From positions 591,057 to 655,056 of the forward strand of contig NZ_VFPN01000003.1 of assembly GCF_006716695.1 (NCBI RefSeq): a stretch of 64,000 bases of DNA, given 5' to 3'. The stretch is from Klugiella xanthotipulae. Lineage in GTDB: Bacteria > Actinomycetota > Actinomycetes > Actinomycetales > Microbacteriaceae. Shown piece after piece: positions 1-9,160 of the stretch. The notes under the pieces are model-generated. The model saw nothing but the letters and a program-made list of their open reading frames with translations. It did not search any database and was not told the origin of the DNA. A program made the translations under genes and the position numbers. The stretch's first letter is position 1, and every line of letters begins with the position of its first letter.

Positions 1-156
1 CCCCGCTAACGCGGGTGCCCCCGAATCTACTCCGGTCGCACTCAGCTCTCAGTTGCGCATGCACACCCTGGGTCGCGCCACCCTCACCGGAATTGGTGAG
101 GCCCCCGACGTTCAATAACGCTCGGCTCGCCCAGTCTGATCCGTTAGAGTCAGGGG

Positions 157-1194
157 GTGACTCGACACCTGAAATGGCTCATCCCACTGCTTCTCGCCCC
201 GCTGTCGTTTTTCGGTTGCGCCTGGGTTGCTCAGCTGACAATTGCCAACTCCGACGGTAATCTCAACACCCAACCCAGCTTTGGTCTGACAGTCGTGGTG
301 GTCGCGTCAATAATGTTGCCGGTGTTCTTCGTGCTCTGGGCGGCCGTGGCTGGGCTCCGTCTCGTCCGGGAGGCCACCCGCCTCCGGATCGAGAGTCGGG
401 CGGCGGACGGCCCCCAGACGAATGCGCAGCCCGCCCGGAGCTACGCGAGCAGCGCCGAGAGCTACCTCACCCCCGAGCGCAACCAGATCCGTGCCGAACG
501 GCGCGATGCGGAGGCCGAAACCACCTCGACTCACAGCGCGGCAGACGAGGACATCGCCGAGCCGGAACCCTTCGTCTACCTGTCGCAGGAACCCTCAACC
601 GACCCCCAGATAACCACCCTCACTGCGCTGAGCGACGCCTCCTCGCTCCTCGCTCTCCTCCAGGTAGACCTGGAGCCCGCACCCATCGAGATCATCGGCC
701 GCGAAAGCATCGAGGGCGACCCAGAGGAGGTCTTCCACTACGAAACCACCCTCTTCCACTCTCGATTCACCGGCAACGTCTTCACCGACGGCAACCAGGA
801 AGACGACGACAGCGCGTTCCCCGCCTTCGTTCGCGCGGGACTCACCGTCGGTGACGCCCACAGCCCCGCCGCGATTGACGCGCTGCACCTGAGCGATGCC
901 GAACGGGGCCTGATTGGCGGCTGGCGGCAGCCACAGCCCGTACGCGTCATCGTGACGGATGAGCGGGTCCTGTGCCTCGTCGAGGGCGAGTGGACCAGTA
1001 TCCGATTTGACGATATGGCGGTGCTCTACCCCTCACCCGAGCGCCGCGGGTTCATCGCCGAGATGCGCACAGACCTGCCCGTGCTACTGAGCGGCCCCAC
1101 CGCCCCCATTCTGGCCGTGTGGGTGATCTACCTCACTCAGGGTGCCGAGTGGCTCTGGGAGGACGCCTCACTCGATATGCTCCGCGGAAAATAG
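157..1194 (+). CDS. Hypothetical two-pass membrane protein
   Basis: I do not recognise this 345-residue protein. Two hydrophobic segments (about residues 8-30 and 44-68) precede a basic patch, so the protein is probably membrane-anchored with a long soluble C-terminal part of about 270 residues. The middle (about 85-160) is acidic, Gln/Ser/Glu-rich and low in complexity. The last 150 residues look folded and contain a beta-rich stretch (PVRVIVTDERVLCLVEGEWTS) that resembles PH-like or GRAM-like modules, a weak inference. The GTG start at 157 is chosen because it lies just before the first hydrophobic segment and behind a purine-rich stretch (GAGTCAGGGG). The gene ends 12 bp from the convergent DUF779 gene. 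Confidence 0.7.
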   Translation: MTRHLKWLIPLLLAPLSFFGCAWVAQLTIANSDGNLNTQPSFGLTVVVVASIMLPVFFVLWAAVAGLRLVREATRLRIESRAADGPQTNAQPARSYASSAESYLTPERNQIRAERRDAEAETTSTHSAADEDIAEPEPFVYLSQEPSTDPQITTLTALSDASSLLALLQVDLEPAPIEIIGRESIEGDPEEVFHYETTLFHSRFTGNVFTDGNQEDDDSAFPAFVRAGLTVGDAHSPAAIDALHLSDAERGLIGGWRQPQPVRVIVTDERVLCLVEGEWTSIRFDDMAVLYPSPERRGFIAEMRTDLPVLLSGPTAPILAVWVIYLTQGAEWLWEDASLDMLRGK

Positions 1195-1206
1195 CCCGCA
1201 CAGCCC

Positions 1207-1701
1207 TCAGGGGAGGGAGCACAGCCCCACCCACGGACCCGACAGGTCCACCGGGGCGACGGGCACGGGGGCGACAGCCTCACCATCCTCCAACTGCTGC
1301 CGGGAGGGGGCTGGTGCCACCGCAGCCAGTTCTTCGGGGGTAAACACCCGCGCCCGGGATACAAACGCGAACCCCAGGTCGCCCTCCAGCGAGTAGCCCA
1401 GGCCATCGCTGGGCACCACGTCAAGAACCACCTGGGTGTGCGCCCACGCCTCCTGCTGACGGAAGGAGATCCACACCGGGGTGGGCCGAGCATCGGCATC
1501 AACCCCGTCGAGCACGGAGCCGAGCAGACGATCAGCCGGGGCCACCACAAAGTGCGCGGCCAGGACGCAGAGGGGGGTACTACCCTCGCAGCAGCCGCCC
1601 GACTGGTGCAGGATCACGTCGCCGTTGTCGGCGCGAACGCGACGCAGGACATCCGCCGCCGCCCGGGTCATCACCACACGGGAGCAGTCTTCATGCTGCA
1701 T
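1207..1701 (-). CDS. DUF779 domain protein
   Basis: This 164-residue protein carries the DUF779 hallmark, a cysteine-rich motif HQSGGCCEGSTPLC at about residues 32-45. DUF779 genes are known to sit next to NAD-dependent aldehyde or alcohol dehydrogenase genes in many bacteria, and here the gene follows the aldehyde dehydrogenase on the same strand 136 bp downstream. The biochemical role is not established; the cysteine cluster suggests metal binding or a redox role in aldehyde or alcohol metabolism (inference). The ATG at 1701 is preferred over an in-frame start further upstream because GAAAGG lies 9 nt before it. The C-terminal 40 residues are proline- and valine-rich and probably flexible. 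Confidence 0.85.
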   Translation of the reverse strand: MQHEDCSRVVMTRAAADVLRRVRADNGDVILHQSGGCCEGSTPLCVLAAHFVVAPADRLLGSVLDGVDADARPTPVWISFRQQEAWAHTQVVLDVVPSDGLGYSLEGDLGFAFVSRARVFTPEELAAVAPAPSRQQLEDGEAVAPVPVAPVDLSGPWVGLCSLP

Positions 1702-1803
1702 GAGACCATGCCTTTCGCTGGGTACGGCACACCACACGGTGCGCACAGGAAAAGCGGCGTTGGGATGACGCCCCTAGCTGCCGTCATCCCGCCGCCGCCT
1801 CGC

Positions 1804-1821
1804 TTACTCAGACCTGAGTAA
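1804..1821. promoter_or_regulatory. Perfect 18-bp palindrome between aldehyde dehydrogenase and DUF779 genes
   Basis: TTACTCAG-AC-CTGAGTAA is a perfect inverted repeat with 8-bp arms. It lies 17 bp after the end of the aldehyde dehydrogenase gene and about 100 bp before the DUF779 start. There is no T-tract, so an operator for a separate DUF779 promoter fits better than an intrinsic terminator. This is inference from sequence only. Confidence 0.4.
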
Positions 1822-1837
1822 TGTTTTGGTGGTTTTC

Positions 1838-3361
1838 CTAGTACAGGCCCTGGGGCTCTTCGGAGTACGAAACGAGCAGGTTCTTGGTCTGCTGGTACGC
1901 GTCAAGAACCATCTTGTGCGTCTCGCGACCGATACCGGACTCCTTGTACCCGCCAAACGCCGCACCGGCCGGATAGTTGTGGTAGGTGTTGGTCCAGACA
2001 CGACCGGCTTGGATGGCCCGCCCTGCCTTGTACTGGATCCGACCGCTGCGGCTCCACACACCGGCACCCAGACCGTAGATGGTGTCGTTAGCAATCGAGA
2101 TCGCGTCATCAAAGTCGGTAAACGAGGTCACCGACAGGACCGGTCCAAAGATCTCCTCCTGGAAAACGCGCATCGAGTTCTGACCCTTGAAAACCGTCGG
2201 CTTCACGTAGAAACCGCCGGCCAGGTCGCCCTCCAGGATGTTGCGCTCGCCACCGGTGAGCACCTCAGCGCCCTCTTCTTTGCCCACCTTGATGTAGCCG
2301 AGGATGGTGTTCATCTGGTTCTCACTCACCTGGGCACCCACCTGGGTGTTGGTGTCGAGAGGGTTACCCTGGATCGCCGACTCCACGCGGGCCACAGCAT
2401 CCGTGAGGAACTTCTCGTAGATGGACTCCTGCACGAGGGCGCGCGATGGGCAGGTGCAGATCTCACCCTGGTTGAGTTGGAAGAGCGAGAAACCTTCCAG
2501 CGCCTTCTGGTAGAACGCGTCGTCTTTATCCGCAACATCAGCAAAGAACACGTTGGGGCTCTTGCCACCCAGTTCCAGGGTGGCCGGGATAATCAGGTTG
2601 GCAGCCGACTGGGCAATTGAGCGTCCCACGCTCGTCGAACCGGTGAACGCGATCTTGCGGATACGCGTGCTGTTGGCCAGCGCGTTGCCCACCTTTGAGC
2701 CCGCACCGTTCACAATGTTGAGCACACCTGCGGGGAGCAAATCTTCAAACGATTTCACAAACTCCAACAGCGAGACGGGGGTCTCGCTTGCCGGCTTGAG
2801 CACAATGGTGTTTCCGGCGGCCAGGGCCGGGGCAATCTTCCACGCGGCCATCAGAATGGGGAAGTTCCAGGGAATAATCTGACCCACAACACCAAGTGGC
2901 TCCTGGAAGTGGTAGGCCACCAGGTCTTCGTTTACCTCGTTGGTGTTTGACTCCTGCGCGCGGATGGCGGCGGCAAAGTAGCGGAAGTGGTCGGCCGCCA
3001 GTGGGATGTCAGCGGCGAGGGTCTCGCGCACCGGCTTGCCGTTATCCCAGGTGTCGGCGACGGCAATCTTCTCCAGGTTCTCGTCGATGCGGTCGCCGAT
3101 CTTCCAGAGGATCTCGGCACGCTGCGTGGCCGACAATTTGCTCCAGGCGGGGAAGGCCTCCCACGCGGCGTCGAGGGCAAGCTCTACGTCCGGGGCGGTG
3201 CTGCGAGGGGCCCGGGTGAAGGCCTGGCCCGTGACGGGCGTGGTGACGTCAAAATACTGGCCCTCGACGGGTGGTACCCACTGGCCGCCGATGAAGTTCT
3301 CGTATTGCTCCTGAAAGGTGATGACGCTTCCGGGCGTGCCCGGCTGTGCATAAACAGTCAT
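1838..3361 (-). CDS. NAD-dependent aldehyde dehydrogenase (ExaC/AldB-like)
   Basis: The 507-residue length and all class motifs fit a full aldehyde dehydrogenase, which oxidises aldehydes to acids with NAD(P) in the cytoplasm. Visible motifs are PWNFP at about 164-168, the cofactor-binding FTGSTSVGR at 239-247, the general base Glu263 in LELGGKSPN, and the nucleophile Cys302 in [12 protein letters not shown]. The CTCPSRAL form is typical of the ExaC/AldB group, which acts on acetaldehyde and related short or chloro-aldehydes. The adjacent DUF779 gene is the usual companion of this group. The ATG start has GGAAAG 13 nt upstream. The true substrate cannot be read from sequence. Confidence 0.92.
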   Translation of the reverse strand: MTVYAQPGTPGSVITFQEQYENFIGGQWVPPVEGQYFDVTTPVTGQAFTRAPRSTAPDVELALDAAWEAFPAWSKLSATQRAEILWKIGDRIDENLEKIAVADTWDNGKPVRETLAADIPLAADHFRYFAAAIRAQESNTNEVNEDLVAYHFQEPLGVVGQIIPWNFPILMAAWKIAPALAAGNTIVLKPASETPVSLLEFVKSFEDLLPAGVLNIVNGAGSKVGNALANSTRIRKIAFTGSTSVGRSIAQSAANLIIPATLELGGKSPNVFFADVADKDDAFYQKALEGFSLFQLNQGEICTCPSRALVQESIYEKFLTDAVARVESAIQGNPLDTNTQVGAQVSENQMNTILGYIKVGKEEGAEVLTGGERNILEGDLAGGFYVKPTVFKGQNSMRVFQEEIFGPVLSVTSFTDFDDAISIANDTIYGLGAGVWSRSGRIQYKAGRAIQAGRVWTNTYHNYPAGAAFGGYKESGIGRETHKMVLDAYQQTKNLLVSYSEEPQGLY

Positions 3362-3726
3362 TGAGGGGGTTCACTTTCCTTCGTAATCACCCACACCGAG
3401 AAGTGTGGGACGGTCCCGTAACAGCCGACACTGGGGTCGCGGGGCCCGGAGCCGACTATAGCCCGTTACCAAGCCCCTCGGCGGCCCTTTTGGGGTCGCT
3501 GCAGAAGGCCACCCCCAACACCCGCAATGACCTCACGTCATGGCAACGGATTTTATCGCGACCTCCCCGCAAAGAAACCACATATTTGCCACCCGTATTA
3601 TACCCTGAACAGGCTTTTTATTGCAGACACAGAAGAATCCAACGCCACGAACGAACAGTCCTCACCGCCCCGCATAACGCCGCGAACATTTGTTCATTCT
3701 GCAACGTGATTGCAACCTTTCCGCCG
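3362..3726. promoter_or_regulatory. Intergenic region upstream of aldehyde dehydrogenase, with inverted repeats
   Basis: This 365-bp stretch holds no convincing gene. It must carry the aldehyde dehydrogenase promoter. Two inverted repeats stand out: CCCACAC-N6-GTGTGGG at 3390-3409, about 30 bp before the start codon, which could be an operator or a leader hairpin; and TGCAA-N5-TTGCA at 3700-3714, close to the end of the repeat-protein gene. The part between about 3535 and 3725 is AT-richer than its surroundings. Roles are inferred. Confidence 0.4.
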
Positions 3727-6700
3727 TCATATTCGCGGGCGAACGCGCGCCTCGACACGACAGAGACCGGTCATGAGGAGGGCCACCAAACCAGCCCAGA
3801 AGGCGAACGGAACACTCACCCCGCCAACCGGCGACTCCCCCGCTGGCACCGTATAGCTGCCCGTCACCTCACCGCTAAAACTACCCACCAGCGAGACCGA
3901 GTAGGAGTCCGCCCCGGCGCGAGCGGAGATATTCACGGGCGCATAGACGTTGCCGTTAATATCCGCGGAATACACCGTCGGAACATCGGTCCCACCTACC
4001 GCGATCACCGCCTCGCCCGGCTGGAAACCCTGGCCATGTACGAGAGGACCGACACTCACCCCCACACCCGGCTGGTAGACGGGTTCCGTGCTGATCTCCG
4101 CATGTGGCAGACCAATCCGCAGTGCGAGCGGCCGCGATACCGCCCCCTCTGCACTGACCGAGACCACGCTCAGGGTGTCGCCGATGGCCTGTTCGGTAGC
4201 AAGCCGCACGGTATAGGCCCCCTCCGACCCGACCCGGGCAGCCCCCAGAAAAACCCCGGCTGCGCCGCTCACCATGACGGCACCACCGGAAACATCCGTC
4301 AGGCGGCCCGAGACGGTCGAGCCCGCGGTTGGAAAAGCATCCGGTGACGATGCCCGGGCATCGGGGCTACGCCCGGTGAACGTAACTTCAGTAGGATCCG
4401 ATTCGTTACCCACCGCATCAGTGATGGTGGCGTAGGGGGCGTCTACCCGATTGAGAGGCTCCTCGGGGGTAAAGGTGACGAGGCCTCCCCAGTCGAGCCT
4501 CGCGGCACCGGGCACGGGGGTACCGTCAGCGGTAAAGACGCGAAAGGTATCACCTCGCTCGAGCCCCGCACCCGTCACGGAAGTTCCGCCGGTCGCATCG
4601 AGCCGGGGTGCCTCCGGGACCTGTGCGTCAACGACGAGAGGAGTTGGGGTGGAGGGCAGACCGCTATCGTCCCAGGCCACAGCACGGAGAGTGTCGTCAG
4701 CGCCGGATTCCGACCGGAGCGCGGTAGAGCTAAGGGGCACCGAGAACCGACCCGCAGCATCCGCCTCTGCCGAGCCGAGTACGGTGCCCTCAGCGTCACT
4801 CACAACAACCACGGTACTTGCCTCGGCGATACCCGTCGCCGCGCGGCCGTTCGAGGCAAAAACTACGGGGGGCACGGGGGCATCGGCACAGGTCACGGAG
4901 GTCACCGCAGATGAGGCCGCACCGTCCAGAAGAAAGGAGGCCTCAATCACACCGGGACGCACCGAGCTGACGGTAGCACGAGCGATACCGTCCTCGGTGA
5001 TCGTCGGAGTAACCACGCCGCCGCTGGACAGGATCTGCACCGAGCCTCGATCATCGGTCAGGTTACCCACCGCGTCGCGCAGTGTCACCATAAGTTCGGC
5101 CGAATCGCTGCCATCCGAGGCAATGGTCAGCCGTGAGCTCGTCATCTCGGAGGTCACGCTACTCGCCTCTCCGGCCACATAGGTGAGCTTTTGGGGCATA
5201 CCAATAGGCTGGCCCCCTACCAGGGCCGTCAGTTCAGAGCTGCCGGCGACCCGAGACGTAGCGGTCACCGTCAGCACGCCGTTGGCATCGGTGACGTAGG
5301 GGCCCGACGAGAGCACTAGATGTTCGGAAGCCTGCAGGTCAACGGTCGCATCTGCTACCGGCTGACCATCATGATCGCGCACGGTCACAGTGGCAGATGC
5401 CTGGGCAACGCCGTCAGCGAGAGTGGATCGTGCGCCGTGAACGGACAGGGTGGAGGCATCAGCCGACGGACCGGCGCTTCGGTACACCAGCGGTCTCGAA
5501 CCAGCCCCCACCGACTGCACCTGATCATTGACGCGCACCGAGGCGCGAATCGTATACTCGCCCGGCCGGGCCGCGGCAGCGGCCACACGGGCGACGCCGT
5601 CAGCATCGGTGGTGACGCTGGATGCGGTGAGCTCGATCCCCGCATCGGCGGCAAACATCACCGGAACATCCGCAAGCGGGTTTCCATGATCATCCTTCAC
5701 CGTGACGGCGGCCTGCTGCGTACCAATCCCCGCAACCGCGGTACCGTCAGTTACCCACAACTCGGAGGAACCCTCAACGCCGAGCGAGGGCTGACCGACC
5801 GCAAAGCGGAGAGCGGCAGGCTCCCCCACGGGGTCGCCCCCGATGGCGGCGATCACGCTAAACGTTCCAGCCACCGTCGATACCAGGTGAAACTCGGCCC
5901 TGCCGTCGGCATCAGAGAGCGCAACGGGACTATCCGCGACAACAGCATCGGGCACCCGAATGTCAACGGGCACGCGGGGGGCCGGGTCCCCATTGGCATC
6001 CCGCACGGTGACAACGGCCGTGTAGGCAGAGGCCCCATCGGCCCGCACGACCTCAGCCGAGGAGCCCACCACCCAGGAGGAGCCGCGGGCCGACGGCGAA
6101 CCCTGAGTAAACGATACGCGCACCGGCTGATCGGCGACGGGCTGCCCCGCAAGGGAGGCTGTCACCTCAACCGCCCCCGGCCGGGTGGAGGTCACACCGA
6201 CCCGGGCGACCCCCTCCGCATCCGTCACAACCGACGCCGCCGTGAGCGATGCATCCCCACCAACCGCAAAGCTAACCAGCGCCCCCGGCACAGGATGACC
6301 CGCCGCGTCCCGGATAATCGCCCAGGCAGCCTGCTGCGCCACGCCGTCAGGATCACTGGAAGCTGAGCTTGCACCCACACTGCTGTGCGAACCGGTACCC
6401 ACCACCGGAGCACCGGCCGCAAACTCAACGGTCTGCTCACCGCCTTGGACCGCTTGACCACCCACCGTGGCCGACACCCGGAAACGACCGATGAAGACGG
6501 AGGTGGCCGTCACCGCCGCGATACCGCCGCGATCGGTTATCGCGGTACGCCCCGAAAGATCAACACCGGCGTCAGCCCGGAAACTCACGGGGGTATCCGC
6601 CACCGGGTTTCCCTGCGCATCCTGCACGGTGACAAGCAGAAGGTGACTGTCCAAACCGTCGGCCGCACGATCACCGCCCGCAAGCGAAAGAGCGGTACGG

Positions 6701-8187
6701 CCCTCGACCCCCAGGGAGGGGCTGCCCGCTACGAAGTCAATACGACCCGAGGAGCCCTCGGCTGGCGGGACGGGCTGGCCATTCACCGTCGCGGTAACCT
6801 CGGAGCGACCAGCGGTCGTCGCGGTCAGACCAACGCGGGCCACGCCATCGGTTCCGGTCGCCACCGACACCGGGGAGGTCGCGGTCAGGTCGGCACCCAG
6901 CCGAAAGTAGACATCGGCTTCCGGCACGGGGCGGCCCTCGGCATCCCGCACCACAACGGAAGCCGTGTGCTCCTGCACGCCGTCGGCCACGCGAGAGCCC
7001 CGAGTCACCGAAAGTTCTGTGGCCCCCGCCGCCAGGAGCGGAACGGGCGCTGCGGCCGCAAACCCGACAACGGTCGGTGCAAAGCTCCAACCGCCCACGT
7101 CAGCTCGGAGCGCAGCGAGCCCCGCGGCGGATGCGGATAGTGAGATCACGGCGCGCCCGTCCGCATCTGTCACCGCGCTACCGGGGGCGATCGCCTCCGC
7201 AGCCTCGACGGAGTAGTGCGTCATCACACCGGGAACCGGGGTACCCTCGACGTCGCGAATAGTCATCACGGAAGAGTAGTAGTCACGTCCGTTTGCAGTC
7301 ACCGGCTGATCAGCCCTGATCTGCCAGGTGGAAGTGGCCGCGGAGGGTACTCCCACACCATTCTCGCTAAATTCAAGCTGCTGCCGACCCGATAGCGGCA
7401 CACCATCAACAACCACGCGAAGCGACGCGGAAACCGCCTGAGTCGCCGTGATACTCAGGGTCGCTACCCCGTACTCATCGGTGCGAACAGGGTCGGGGAC
7501 TACGAGACCGGGGTGCTCCCCCACCCCGTAGTCCACACTCACCTTGGCCCCCACGCGGGGCTCACCGCGTTGATCACGCGCCTCCACCCGAACAACGCGG
7601 TGTGACTCGCCATCGGCCACAACGGATTCTGCGCCGCTGAGCCGCCACGTCGAGTGCGCAACAGAGACGGAAACTGGCGCGAATGTGGCGGTGGCCGGAC
7701 TCTGCGCCAGGGCAATTCCGGCCACACTCGCGTGCACAGCGTAGCTGCCGGCAACGGATGCTGTCACGCCGATAACCGCGTACCCCTCCCCATCTGACAG
7801 CGCAGTGGGGGCGCTCAGTACCAGCGCCGTGCTCTCGCCAGAAAACGCAACGGAAACATTTTCAATCGGCCTACCCGCGGCATCTGTTACCCGGGCCCAG
7901 GCGAGCTGCGAGTCGGCCCCGTTGGCCTCACGCGGATAGGCCGTGACGGTCAGGCGGGACGTTCCCGCTGCCCCCAGTGAGGGAACTGCGGGAACCGAGG
8001 GGGCTGTTGTGATGGTCGCGGCGGCGGACACGGGACTCACCGAGATCGGCACCGCGGCAACAGCGGGGCGGGCAGCGATCACCGCTCCACCAGCGATAAC
8101 AGCACAGATGAGGAGCAGGGCGGTAGTCGCCCGCATCAGGACATAGCTTCTCAGGGTGGGACGAACGGCACGGAGGGCGTGAGTCAT
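3727..8187 (-). CDS. Giant secreted Big-1 (invasin-like Ig) repeat surface protein
   Basis: This 1486-residue protein has a Sec signal peptide (hydrophobic core LLLICAVIAGGAVIA ending near ARPAVA) and about ten bacterial Ig-like Big-1 domains, each of about 100 residues. They share the pattern ADG-(x)n-VTVRDxxGxPVxxxxV, then TDxxGVAxVxxTS, then G...xVxASVxGQPV. Two or three diverged Ig-like modules (from about residue 1080) and a beta-rich tail follow. The C-terminus is one hydrophobic helix (FAFWAGLVALLMTGL) with a basic tail and no LPXTG motif, so it is probably membrane-anchored outside the cell. Big-1 arrays are known from invasins, intimins and other adhesins. The start at 8187 was chosen to place a basic n-region before the signal; 8136 is an alternative. 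A MarR gene is divergent. Confidence 0.85.
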   Translation of the reverse strand: MTHALRAVRPTLRSYVLMRATTALLLICAVIAGGAVIAARPAVAAVPISVSPVSAAATITTAPSVPAVPSLGAAGTSRLTVTAYPREANGADSQLAWARVTDAAGRPIENVSVAFSGESTALVLSAPTALSDGEGYAVIGVTASVAGSYAVHASVAGIALAQSPATATFAPVSVSVAHSTWRLSGAESVVADGESHRVVRVEARDQRGEPRVGAKVSVDYGVGEHPGLVVPDPVRTDEYGVATLSITATQAVSASLRVVVDGVPLSGRQQLEFSENGVGVPSAATSTWQIRADQPVTANGRDYYSSVMTIRDVEGTPVPGVMTHYSVEAAEAIAPGSAVTDADGRAVISLSASAAGLAALRADVGGWSFAPTVVGFAAAAPVPLLAAGATELSVTRGSRVADGVQEHTASVVVRDAEGRPVPEADVYFRLGADLTATSPVSVATGTDGVARVGLTATTAGRSEVTATVNGQPVPPAEGSSGRIDFVAGSPSLGVEGRTALSLAGGDRAADGLDSHLLLVTVQDAQGNPVADTPVSFRADAGVDLSGRTAITDRGGIAAVTATSVFIGRFRVSATVGGQAVQGGEQTVEFAAGAPVVGTGSHSSVGASSASSDPDGVAQQAAWAIIRDAAGHPVPGALVSFAVGGDASLTAASVVTDAEGVARVGVTSTRPGAVEVTASLAGQPVADQPVRVSFTQGSPSARGSSWVVGSSAEVVRADGASAYTAVVTVRDANGDPAPRVPVDIRVPDAVVADSPVALSDADGRAEFHLVSTVAGTFSVIAAIGGDPVGEPAALRFAVGQPSLGVEGSSELWVTDGTAVAGIGTQQAAVTVKDDHGNPLADVPVMFAADAGIELTASSVTTDADGVARVAAAAARPGEYTIRASVRVNDQVQSVGAGSRPLVYRSAGPSADASTLSVHGARSTLADGVAQASATVTVRDHDGQPVADATVDLQASEHLVLSSGPYVTDANGVLTVTATSRVAGSSELTALVGGQPIGMPQKLTYVAGEASSVTSEMTSSRLTIASDGSDSAELMVTLRDAVGNLTDDRGSVQILSSGGVVTPTITEDGIARATVSSVRPGVIEASFLLDGAASSAVTSVTCADAPVPPVVFASNGRAATGIAEASTVVVVSDAEGTVLGSAEADAAGRFSVPLSSTALRSESGADDTLRAVAWDDSGLPSTPTPLVVDAQVPEAPRLDATGGTSVTGAGLERGDTFRVFTADGTPVPGAARLDWGGLVTFTPEEPLNRVDAPYATITDAVGNESDPTEVTFTGRSPDARASSPDAFPTAGSTVSGRLTDVSGGAVMVSGAAGVFLGAARVGSEGAYTVRLATEQAIGDTLSVVSVSAEGAVSRPLALRIGLPHAEISTEPVYQPGVGVSVGPLVHGQGFQPGEAVIAVGGTDVPTVYSADINGNVYAPVNISARAGADSYSVSLVGSFSGEVTGSYTVPAGESPVGGVSVPFAFWAGLVALLMTGLCRVEARVRPRI

Positions 8188-8375
8188 GACGGGGGCACAC
8201 GGATCTTTCGTTGCAGTACAAACAACTGATTGTGACGCGCAGCACACGGCGCACGCCGGACCCCACCCGGGGCAATCCTCCCACCGATGACCGTTGCACG
8301 TCAAACTTTACGGCCACACCCCTGTCACTTTCGCCACACCCGGAGAGGACCTTTTCAAAAACATAAAATATCGTT

Positions 8376-8389
8376 ATAGTGAATACTAT
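8376..8389. promoter_or_regulatory. ATAGT-N4-ACTAT palindrome, candidate MarR operator
   Basis: ATAGT-GAAT-ACTAT is a perfect inverted repeat in the AT-rich promoter region between the divergent Big-1 repeat protein and MarR genes, about 70 bp before the MarR start. MarR regulators usually bind short palindromes in their own divergent promoters, so this is a good candidate site for coupled control of both genes. No binding evidence exists. Confidence 0.5.
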
Positions 8390-8457
8390 TTAGCTGTGAG
8401 TAAATTCCTTTTCCTCAGGGCGAAAACACGATAACCACTGCGCTGAGGGGAAACGGG

Positions 8458-9003
8458 ATGCCGCGCCAAGAATATCGGAAGGTCCGCGCCATTCAGCCGA
8501 CCCCGGAACGGCCGCCTGCAGCAACCCCAGACCTGTTAGTACCTTTTCTGCGTCTCATGCGGCGAGCATCCCACGATGACACCTACGCCTACCTGGCAAC
8601 TCACACAACCCCCACACTTCACCACTCAGATGTTCCCATCCTGGTCACCCTGGGATGCCTCGGTCCCTCGCGTCCGGGCATCCTGGCAGGTGAACTCAGC
8701 ATGTCCCCCTCCCACATGAGCAAGGTGATCACACGGCTAGTTCGTACCGGACTCGTCCGCCGCAGCACCGACCCCTGCGACGCGCGGGCCACCCTCGTCG
8801 TCCCCACCTCCGCGGGAGAAGGGGCCATCAATGCCCTCCTCGGCGCTGCACGGAACATCATCAATGAAATTCTCGCAGCGTGGACGTGCAAGGATGTCGC
8901 CCAGCTCACCGAGCTCGTCTCGCGGCTGGCTGACCGCTCAGACACCTACCGGATAGCCTGCCGAGCCGGAGATGGGGCTCGCCTCGCATCCCGCAGCCCC
9001 TGA
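8458..9003 (+). CDS. MarR-family transcriptional regulator
   Basis: This 181-residue protein shows a winged helix-turn-helix of MarR type. The recognition region is LAGELSMSPSHMSKVITRLVRTGLVRR at about residues 78-104, followed by the wing residues DPCDARATLVVPTSAGEGAI. Such dimeric regulators bind palindromic operators and often respond to small ligands. It is divergent from the giant Big-1 surface protein, so control of that gene is likely. The ATG at 8458 has GAGGGG upstream. The basic, Pro-rich first 25 residues are not part of the fold. A strong terminator follows 99 bp downstream. Confidence 0.85.
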   Translation: MPRQEYRKVRAIQPTPERPPAATPDLLVPFLRLMRRASHDDTYAYLATHTTPTLHHSDVPILVTLGCLGPSRPGILAGELSMSPSHMSKVITRLVRTGLVRRSTDPCDARATLVVPTSAGEGAINALLGAARNIINEILAAWTCKDVAQLTELVSRLADRSDTYRIACRAGDGARLASRSP

Positions 9004-9101
9004 GCACACCGATCCGCTGCCGGCGGGGCTAACCCCAAACCCGCCCGTTGCAGTGAGCGCCCGATTCTCCCGTCGATTACATCCGGGAGACGTCCGGCGC
9101 A

Positions 9102-9136
9102 GAGAGGGAGGCATCCTATCCCCGGATGCCTCCCTC
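9102..9136. terminator. Bidirectional intrinsic terminator between marR and the baeRF gene
   Basis: A perfect 14-bp stem (AGAGGGAGGCATCC / GGATGCCTCCCTCT) with a 7-nt loop lies between two convergent genes. It probably ends transcription from both sides. The T-tract is weak (CTCCCCTGTATT). Confidence 0.75.
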
Positions 9137-9160
9137 TCCCCTGTATTAACTCACCAGACG

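Noticed and set aside
2..15. Hairpin CCCGC-TAAC-GCGGG at the window edge
   Set aside because: The stem is only 5 bp with no T-tract, and the upstream context is missing.
3700..3714. TGCAA-N5-TTGCA as a LacI-type operator
   Set aside because: The centre lacks the CG step typical of LacI sites and it lies more than 330 bp from the nearest start codon, so it is only mentioned with the intergenic region.
3346..4347. Long plus-strand open frame overlapping the end of the Big-1 gene
   Set aside because: It is the antisense shadow of a repeat-rich GC-rich gene, with no ribosome-binding site and no recognisable domain.
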